6,357 bases of DNA from the NCBI GenBank assembly GCA_029880275.1, contig JAOUOQ010000113.1, forward strand, positions 1-6,357, given 5' to 3'. The position numbers and the translations under genes were made by a program. The DNA is from Candidatus Aminicenantota bacterium. GTDB lineage: Bacteria > Acidobacteriota > B3-B38 > Guanabaribacteriales > B3-B38. The notes under the pieces are model-generated. The model had not been told where the DNA came from and made no database searches. It worked only from the letters and a program-made list of their open reading frames with translations. Positions 1 through 4,832 of this stretch are shown in pieces. Within the stretch, counting starts at the first letter, position 1. Every line of letters begins with the position of its first letter.

Positions 1-1
1 G

Positions 2-1132
2 AATTCAGCCCTTATGGGGTGGCATTATAGGAGCAGGTTTAATGAGAAAGAGGGCTTTATGCCCCCTTACTTTATGGTGATAAGCCCCACCATGCGCTGT
101 AATCTGATGTGCATCGGATGCTACGCAGGAGACTACACTAAGGGTGAGGATCTCGACTATCAAACTGTCAGCCGGGTGATCACCGAGGGTTATGACATGG
201 GAATCCACTTTATCACCATCAGCGGTGGGGAACCCCTGCTCTGGGGGGACCTTTTGAGGCTGTTCAGTGAGCATAACGATGTCTATTTTCAGATTTATAC
301 TAATGGCACCCTCATCGACGAGCAGATGGCCAGGGAGTTAGCCTCTTTGGGAAATGTAGCACCAGCTATCAGCGTAGAAGGGCTGGAGAAGGAGACCGAT
401 GACAGACGGGGAAAGGGTACCTTTGCCCGCATCATGACAGCCATGGAGAAGCTAAAGGAGAACGGAGTAATGTTCGGCTTTTCTGCTACCCCTACCAGGC
501 AAAACTCCGACCTCCTTGCCAGCGAAGAATTCATAGATTTCTATATTGAGAAAGGGTGCTTTTTTGGCTGGTACTTCCAATACATACCCATCGGACGCAA
601 CCCCGACATTAATCTTATGTCCACCCCGCAGCAGAGGAATCGTCTCCGGGAGATGATACACCAATGGAGAGCTAACAAACCGATTTTTATCGGGGACTTC
701 TGGAACGATGGACCCTATGTGGGCGGGTGCATTGCGGGAGGGAGACAATATCTTCATATAAATCATAAAGGGGATGTGGAGCCCTGTGTGTTCACGCACT
801 TTGCGTTGGATAATATCAAGACAAAGAGCTTGAAGGAAATTCTAAAATCAGACTTTTTCCGAATGATAAGAGAAAAGCAGCCGTATACCGATAACCTATA
901 TGTTCCCTGTATGATTATAGACAACCCGCAGGTTTTACGGGAGATAGTTGCCCTAAGCGGAGCGCATCCCACCCACCAGGGGGCGGAGAGCGTGATCAGC
1001 GACCCCCGCATAAAAGCCCACCTCGACCGCTATGCCGCGGAGATGCACCGCCTGACCGATGACCTTTGGGAGAAAACGCAGGAGGAGTTCTATTTCGGCA
1101 GATTGCAGAACAACCAGAAGAAGGAGGCTTAA
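2..1132 (+). CDS. Radical SAM domain protein with three-cysteine C-terminal (SPASM/twitch-like) region, 5' partial
   Basis: This is a radical S-adenosylmethionine enzyme: it should bind a [4Fe-4S] cluster and cleave SAM to a 5'-deoxyadenosyl radical in the cytoplasm; the substrate is not recognisable. Numbering from the ATG at position 14, the cluster motif CxxxCxxC is C29, C33 and C36 (RCNLMCIGC), the SAM-contacting SGGEP is at 70-74 and TNGTL at 96-100. C-terminally, C239 (GGCIAGG), C258 (EPCVF) and C299 (VPCMI) resemble a reduced SPASM/twitch auxiliary-cluster region. The PTHQGAE segment at 319-325 is, from memory, shared by relatives. The frame is open to the window edge (N-S-A-L before the ATG), no Shine-Dalgarno precedes the ATG, and the GWHYR segment looks like the inside of a longer N-terminus, so the gene most likely starts upstream. 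It ends with TAA inside a hairpin terminator and converges on the lipoprotein gene. HpnH-like enzymes are a distant alternative. The radical SAM assignment is firm; the specific role is unknown. Confidence 0.93.
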   Translation, partial: NSALMGWHYRSRFNEKEGFMPPYFMVISPTMRCNLMCIGCYAGDYTKGEDLDYQTVSRVITEGYDMGIHFITISGGEPLLWGDLLRLFSEHNDVYFQIYTNGTLIDEQMARELASLGNVAPAISVEGLEKETDDRRGKGTFARIMTAMEKLKENGVMFGFSATPTRQNSDLLASEEFIDFYIEKGCFFGWYFQYIPIGRNPDINLMSTPQQRNRLREMIHQWRANKPIFIGDFWNDGPYVGGCIAGGRQYLHINHKGDVEPCVFTHFALDNIKTKSLKEILKSDFFRMIREKQPYTDNLYVPCMIIDNPQVLREIVALSGAHPTHQGAESVISDPRIKAHLDRYAAEMHRLTDDLWEKTQEEFYFGRLQNNQKKEA

Positions 1133-1169
1133 CCGAAGAGCGCGCGGCGGAGCCTCCCTTTTCCTTTTT
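1123..1169 (+). terminator. Hairpin terminator between convergent genes, possibly bidirectional
   Basis: A perfect 7 bp stem, GGAGGCT (1123-1129) with AGCCTCC (1151-1157), starts within the last codons of the radical SAM gene. A further CCG/CGG pairing (1133-1135 with 1148-1150) continues it, leaving the TAA stop as a bulge. Downstream on the plus strand the DNA is T-rich: four Ts, CC, then five Ts, ending at 1169. Read on the minus strand the same stem is followed by a weaker TTCTTCT tract, so it may also end transcription from the lipoprotein gene. The GC-rich 12 nt loop is large for a classic intrinsic terminator. Confidence 0.6.
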
Positions 1170-1197
1170 CCCTCTAATAATAGGCGAGAAAGATACC

Positions 1198-2343
1198 CTA
1201 ATCCTTTTGAGGCGGTATAAAGATCATTCTTGTACCAATAAGAATATTTTCTCCCGGGGGCACATTGATGGCATAGACCTTGACAGTATGGCGTCCCGGC
1301 GACAAAGCTGGAGGAGTCCATCGGAAGCCATGTAAGGGGTCCTTTAACTGCTTTACTTTTCCGACGAGGTCGTCTCTCCTGAGGTTGGCAGTGAGGGTGG
1401 CGATGTGCTTTTCATCAATGTAAATGTGGACCTCAACGGGCTCAGTTCCCGCATCCTCGTCAAAAGCCCAGCCAGCTACCTCCTCAGGGGTGGCGGTGTC
1501 TATATAGCCCACTGGCTTGATATTAGCTACTTTCTTCTCCTTCTCTCTTTCCTCTGGCGGCGCATACGGTCTGCGGTAGCCATAGATTCTTTCTGCTTTA
1601 TCGGTTAGCCTCTCGGTAAGTGCCAGGCACTGCTCCCACCCTTCTTCTAATGAGGAGTAATAAGGCAGGCTGTGGAACTGACGGTCGGTGCGTTCAGCTC
1701 GGTATTGGAGGCGGTTTATCATCTGGAGCAGTCTGGTCTTATTAAAATAAGTGGCACCAAGGTAGAGGTCGATATCCCGGCTCTGAGACCAGAATTGGTA
1801 AAGGTTATCGATTACCTCGATTTCTTGTGGGGTCTTTTCCTTGGTCATCTCTTTTAGCTTCGTATATAGGTGGTCAGCCTCTTCGGTAAGCCATTCCACC
1901 ACCTCACCTATCATAAAGTTGGCGATCCCATTGAGAATGGAGTAAGAATCATCCCACTCCCGGCGAAACATTCTGAAGGAGCTCTGATATCGGAAACCTC
2001 TATCTATCCTTTCTGCCAGAGAGAGCATCCTGTTGATGAGTGGGTCGGCTCGCATCTCATTGGAAGGGTAAAATCGTAGGTAGCGCTGCAGGTCCTTGGA
2101 ATCTTGCCAGAGCTGGTTGAGGTCTTCCAGCAGTTCCCTGTCGCTGGGGGTAGGCTCAGTGAGCTGAGCTTTGCTGTAGTTATAAAGCTCCCCTAAATTG
2201 CGCTCCAGGTCGGTGGCTAAGTCTCTATATGGTGCATAAGGCGTCTGGTAGGAGGGGGCACCTCCTCCGGGCTCTATCACCAAACAGCTCGTCATTAGAA
2301 GCAGGCTGAGCCCTATTACACAGGGAAACAGGGTTGTCTTCAT
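1198..2343 (-). CDS. Lipoprotein with tandem 106-residue helical repeats and C-terminal beta-sandwich-like domain, unknown function
   Basis: I do not recognise a named family for the whole 381-residue protein. Residues 1-20 form a lipoprotein signal peptide (basic start, hydrophobic core, lipobox MTSC with the lipidated Cys at 20). Leu at the next position would favour the outer membrane under the Lol rule. Residues about 45-246 are predicted helical and consist of two copies of one unit at a constant offset of 106 residues. The linker at about 259-273 is rich in Pro, Glu and Lys. Residues about 278-376 form a domain with the pattern GYID...VAGWAFD...VHIYID...HGFRW...GRHTVKVYAI, seen as an accessory beta-sandwich module in many exported proteins. 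No catalytic motif is visible, so a structural or binding role in the envelope is an inference. The ATG is the first possible start because an in-frame TGA lies two codons upstream; the ribosome site (GGTGAAGAG) is weak. It lies 133 bp downstream of the acylase on the same strand and converges on the radical SAM gene. Confidence 0.85.
   Translation of the reverse strand: MKTTLFPCVIGLSLLLMTSCLVIEPGGGAPSYQTPYAPYRDLATDLERNLGELYNYSKAQLTEPTPSDRELLEDLNQLWQDSKDLQRYLRFYPSNEMRADPLINRMLSLAERIDRGFRYQSSFRMFRREWDDSYSILNGIANFMIGEVVEWLTEEADHLYTKLKEMTKEKTPQEIEVIDNLYQFWSQSRDIDLYLGATYFNKTRLLQMINRLQYRAERTDRQFHSLPYYSSLEEGWEQCLALTERLTDKAERIYGYRRPYAPPEEREKEKKVANIKPVGYIDTATPEEVAGWAFDEDAGTEPVEVHIYIDEKHIATLTANLRRDDLVGKVKQLKDPLHGFRWTPPALSPGRHTVKVYAINVPPGENILIGTRMIFIPPQKD
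1216..1512 (-). other. C-terminal GY-D/GWA-D beta-sandwich-like domain of the lipoprotein
   Basis: Residues 278-376 of the lipoprotein carry VGYID at 278-282, AGWAFD at 290-295, VEVHIYID at 303-310, HGFRW at 338-342 and GRHTVKVYAI at 350-359. The spacing and alternating hydrophobic pattern match a beta-sandwich module that recurs as an accessory domain on secreted hydrolases and surface proteins. That family resemblance is from memory, not from a search. It probably mediates binding rather than catalysis. Confidence 0.5.
1606..1893 (-). repeat. Second copy of the 106-residue internal protein repeat in the lipoprotein
   Basis: Residues 151-246. Landmarks line up with the first copy without any gap: L159 and Y160, T171 and P172, W185, S188, D190, Y194, L195, the segment INR..x..AERxDRxF at 209-223, and W236. 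The repeat is evident at protein level; at DNA level the copies have diverged widely, so the duplication is old. Confidence 0.75.
1924..2211 (-). repeat. First copy of the 106-residue internal protein repeat in the lipoprotein
   Basis: Residues 45-140. Matching positions to the second copy are L53 and Y54, T65 and P66, W79, S82, D84, Y88, L89, INR at 103-105 followed by AERIDRGF at 110-117, and W130. Each lies exactly 106 residues before its partner. The shared core is (L/F)W..S(K/R)D(L/I)..YL, followed by an INR helix and a tryptophan about 51 residues after the first one. Confidence 0.75.
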
Positions 2344-2394
2344 AGCTCTTCACCATTGAAATTTAGGGTTATTTTTAGCAACCTGCCCAATGCG

Positions 2395-2427
2395 GGTATA
2401 TTGCATTAGTGCAGAAAGCGGCAATAT
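2395..2427 (-). promoter_or_regulatory. Weak promoter candidate overlapped by an inverted repeat, upstream of the lipoprotein gene
   Basis: On the minus strand TTGCCG (2419-2424) and TATACC (2395-2400) are separated by 18 bp, each matching four of six positions of the sigma-70 consensus. A perfect 7 bp inverted repeat, ATATTGC (2398-2404) and GCAATAT (2421-2427) with 16 nt between, overlaps both hexamers. A start near 2388 would give a leader of about 45 nt. The elements are weak, so read-through from the acylase promoter is an equal alternative. The rest of the 133 bp gap (2344-2476) holds no further gene; it contains an 8 bp palindrome CTTTAAAG at 2436-2443 and no convincing terminator for the acylase gene. 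Confidence 0.35.
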
Positions 2428-2476
2428 TTCAATCCCTTTAAAGCGAGCTGAAAATATCATTAGAAATACGCAATAG

Positions 2477-4597
2477 CTATTCGTTTTGTCTCCTGCGTTT
2501 AACATCTGCCGGTCTATATTCTTTCTCCAAATTTGCCTTCACCTCTTTTTCGCTGAACCAGGCGGGCTTCATCTGGTTTTTGGCAAAGAGCTCAGTCTGG
2601 TCGGAAAAATGGCTGGACGAGGGGTCATCACTTGCTCCGTAGGGGGTTATGGTAAACGCCTTAAGGGGGTCGGAGAATTCAACCACCATCACAAAAGAAT
2701 CGCCGCCAGTTGCCTTATATTCCCCGTTTTCTAAAGGAGTCCAGAAGGTGACCCGAAAAGAACCGAAATGCCCGCCCTCACCCGCAAGTGGCAGAATTTT
2801 ATCTCCCCGCTGAATATATCTAATATCCGACCAGAGAGGCGAGAGGGTGCCATATTGCTCTTGCATTTTCTTGGCAGCGCTAATGAGGAGCTCAACGGCT
2901 GCTTTTTTATTGGCGATGCCCCGTGGTGTGGAGATGGGCTGGTCAGCATTCCAGGATTCAATCCAGGGATTTTCAGTCCTATACATATAATCAAGAGCCC
3001 AGAGAAGGAAGAGCTGAGCTCCTCTGTTATCTACCGAGGTGGTATTGTCCCATTCTTCAAGGACTTTTATGGCTTCATCAAGGATTTTCCGGTCATCTCC
3101 TTTTACCGGATGCTGTCGGCATATCTGGAGCAGCTCATCTTTATGCCGCTCGGCACTCAGGAGACGAGTATTCCACTTGCAGGCTAATAATTTCTCCAGG
3201 GTGAATTTCTCCTCGTCCTCCAGCATTATCAAACCGAGCTGAGTGCGAAGGTCGATAGACTGGCTATCTCTATACATAAAAGGAAAGCTCTCAATATTGA
3301 AAGTCTCACTTAAGTTTGTATAACCGGGATTTCCGTTGCTATTCTGCACATAGCCGGAAGAGGGGTTAGAGACCTGAGCCATATCTTTCAGCTGATGAAA
3401 GCCCAACCATTGGGTTTCTGAGGTGGAACCATCAACAATTCCTTTCCAATCATAACCTTTTGTGCGAACAGGAATGGCGGCCAGGGAGGCGTAATAGATG
3501 TTTCCCTCTCTATCGCCGTAAGCAATATTGAAAAATGGCAGAGTGTGCTCTTCAAGGACCTTTTTAAATTCCGTAAAAGAGCGGACTTTGGGCATATGGA
3601 ACCAACCCTCCAGCCGGTTAGCTTCCCCTATGCCAGCCACTTTTACCGCATAAGCCTTATCCCCATCAATCTTCATAATAGGTCCATGCTGAGAATAAAG
3701 CAGCTCCCTCTTTACCTCTCTGACTCCTGTTTCTTCTTTAACTTTAATGATGGCTTCGCGTTTTTCCAGGGGAACCCAGGTGCCGTCGTAGTAATAAGAA
3801 CTTTTATCCTCATTGAGCTTGAGCTCATAGATATCCAGTAAGTCAGGATTGTTCACCGTAGGAGACCAGGCCATAAACTCGTTATGCCCCACAGGCAGAG
3901 CGGGCATGCCGATCAAAGTTGCCCCCGATGCATTTAATTTCCCAGGAATGGTGAAATGAGCTTCATACCAGACAAATCCATTATCCCAGGGAAGGTGGGG
4001 ATTAGCCAGGAAAAGGGTATGACCATTTGCTGTCCTCTGCGGAGCAATGGCCCACATATTGGAGCCTGATGGAGCCAGATAACGCTCAATCTCATAAGAT
4101 TGAGAGAAGTATATAAAATAAAATATCCCAAAGACCGTATTACGGAAGGAGTCGATAGGAGAAAAATGTGGTATCCACTCTGGCAAGGAATCCCTATGGC
4201 TGTCAATGTAATAATTCAATCCCTGAGTAAAAGCCTCATAAGTTTGTTTCATTTGACTGGAAGCTTGGTCAAATTCTCGCTCTGCAATTTCGTTGATTCT
4301 GAAACGGGCGATGAGCATGTCGGATTGCAGGTAATCTTCACCAAAAACCTCAGCTCCCCGACCCTGGGAGATAATATAATTCTTAGCCAGCAGTTCCAGC
4401 TTATCTTCTGCCTGGGCGAAGCCCATCCCAAAATAGAGGGCTTCCTCATCTTTAGCCTTGATGTGAGGAATTCCAAAGGTATCTCTCCTTATCTCTACAC
4501 TTCTGGCTAAGCGCTCTGCTTTTTCCCTGGGGGCGCACGAGACTAACAGCAAGCTTATGCTGAGGACGACAAGAATAGTTTTATAGGTCCGCCTCAT
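2477..4597 (-). CDS. Lipid-anchored penicillin acylase family (peptidase S45) amidohydrolase, AHL/aculeacin-acylase-like
   Basis: This N-terminal nucleophile (Ntn) hydrolase should cleave an amide between an acyl chain and an amine after self-processing into alpha and beta chains in the periplasm. The 706-residue precursor starts with a lipoprotein signal peptide (lipobox LVSC, Cys21, Ala at +2, suggesting the outer membrane). The alpha region shows RDTFGIPHI at 38-46 and GMGFAQAEDKLELL at 57-70. The processing site is GSNMW at 178-182; Ser179 becomes the beta-chain N-terminal nucleophile. His201 in LANPHLPW is residue 23 of the beta chain, as in known family members. YEAHFTIPGKL at 211-221 and the GMPALPVGHN stretch resemble PvdQ and aculeacin acylases more than penicillin G acylase. 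Asn419 or Asn421 in GYVQNSNGNP is the likely oxyanion Asn. Length is normal for the family. The start is fixed by an in-frame TAA directly before the ATG and a strong AAGGAGGAG. The true substrate (AHL, lipopeptide, beta-lactam or other) cannot be read from the sequence. Confidence 0.95.
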   Translation of the reverse strand: MRRTYKTILVVLSISLLLVSCAPREKAERLARSVEIRRDTFGIPHIKAKDEEALYFGMGFAQAEDKLELLAKNYIISQGRGAEVFGEDYLQSDMLIARFRINEIAEREFDQASSQMKQTYEAFTQGLNYYIDSHRDSLPEWIPHFSPIDSFRNTVFGIFYFIYFSQSYEIERYLAPSGSNMWAIAPQRTANGHTLFLANPHLPWDNGFVWYEAHFTIPGKLNASGATLIGMPALPVGHNEFMAWSPTVNNPDLLDIYELKLNEDKSSYYYDGTWVPLEKREAIIKVKEETGVREVKRELLYSQHGPIMKIDGDKAYAVKVAGIGEANRLEGWFHMPKVRSFTEFKKVLEEHTLPFFNIAYGDREGNIYYASLAAIPVRTKGYDWKGIVDGSTSETQWLGFHQLKDMAQVSNPSSGYVQNSNGNPGYTNLSETFNIESFPFMYRDSQSIDLRTQLGLIMLEDEEKFTLEKLLACKWNTRLLSAERHKDELLQICRQHPVKGDDRKILDEAIKVLEEWDNTTSVDNRGAQLFLLWALDYMYRTENPWIESWNADQPISTPRGIANKKAAVELLISAAKKMQEQYGTLSPLWSDIRYIQRGDKILPLAGEGGHFGSFRVTFWTPLENGEYKATGGDSFVMVVEFSDPLKAFTITPYGASDDPSSSHFSDQTELFAKNQMKPAWFSEKEVKANLEKEYRPADVKRRRQNE

Positions 4598-4601
4598 TTA
4601 T

Positions 4602-4610
4602 CTCCTCCTT
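4602..4610 (-). promoter_or_regulatory. Strong Shine-Dalgarno of the acylase gene
   Basis: AAGGAGGAG on the minus strand contains the full AGGAGG core 6 nt before the ATG at 4597. Together with the TAA in frame immediately before that ATG it fixes the start codon. It is the best ribosome site in the window; the lipoprotein gene has only a weak one. Confidence 0.9.
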
Positions 4611-4627
4611 ACTTTCCCTAATGAATT

Positions 4628-4670
4628 TTAATGATAATTGATCCTTGCTAAAAAAAACCTCAATCATTAA
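4628..4670 (-). promoter_or_regulatory. Possible AU-rich leader hairpin in the acylase 5' untranslated region
   Basis: TTAATGAT (4628-4635) and ATCATTAA (4663-4670) are a perfect 8 bp inverted repeat. An alternative pairing gives 7 bp plus a second 4 bp stem (TTGA 4638-4641 with TCAA 4660-4663), and the loop carries a run of eight T residues on the minus strand. In the predicted transcript it would fold 30 to 75 nt before the acylase start codon. Stability is low because it is AU-rich, and no riboswitch class is recognised. Confidence 0.25.
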
Positions 4671-4754
4671 TAACGCTAAATGTTCCCGATAAGTTCTCGA
4701 CCTCCTCGTTCTCCTTGAGATCCTTATATTACAGCGCAGAATGTAATGTTTATT

Positions 4755-4768
4755 CATAACTAGTTATG
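4755..4768. promoter_or_regulatory. Perfect 14 bp palindrome, candidate operator at the acylase transcription start
   Basis: CATAACTAGTTATG reads identically on both strands. It begins 4 bp downstream of the predicted -10 hexamer and covers the expected transcription start near 4766, a classic position for a dimeric repressor to block initiation. The regulator is not encoded in the window and no second copy of the site was seen. Confidence 0.5.
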
Positions 4769-4772
4769 GGTG

Positions 4773-4801
4773 ATGATAAACTAATTCCATCCCTTAGTCA
4801 A
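4773..4801 (-). promoter_or_regulatory. Sigma-70-type promoter of the acylase gene
   Basis: TTGACT (4796-4801) and TATCAT (4773-4778) on the minus strand each match five of six consensus positions and are separated by the optimal 17 bp. Transcription would start near 4766, about 32 bp after the end of the lytic transglycosylase -35-proximal gap, giving a leader of roughly 169 nt before the acylase ATG. The 235 bp gap (4598-4832) thus holds promoter, palindrome, leader and ribosome site, and shows that the acylase need not depend on the upstream transglycosylase gene. Confidence 0.7.
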
Positions 4802-4832
4802 GGAAATAGGTGGTACTCTTTCATAAGATAGG

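Noticed and set aside
1..6. GAATTC at the very start as a cloning junction
   Set aside because: The site also occurs inside the window (near 526 and 2675), so a chance occurrence at the edge is just as likely, and the right end shows no matching site.
14..16. ATG at 14 as the start of the radical SAM gene
   Set aside because: There is no Shine-Dalgarno in the 13 bases before it, the frame stays open to the edge, and the following residues look like the interior of a longer N-terminal region.
2768..3187. Long plus-strand frame antisense to the acylase (139 codons)
   Set aside because: It lies wholly inside a clear S45 gene, has no recognisable domain and no promoter or ribosome site. The same holds for the other frames overlapping the four real genes.
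4652..4680. Run of eight T residues on the minus strand as a terminator of the transglycosylase gene
   Set aside because: The sequence just before the T run does not form a GC-rich stem, and the run lies inside the loop of a different, AU-rich hairpin, downstream of the acylase promoter.
4581..4757. 58-codon minus-strand frame upstream of and overlapping the acylase start
   Set aside because: It has no Shine-Dalgarno, an unlikely Arg-rich stretch, and its C-terminal codons are just the acylase ribosome site read in another frame. Not listed as a gene; discussed only as part of the leader.
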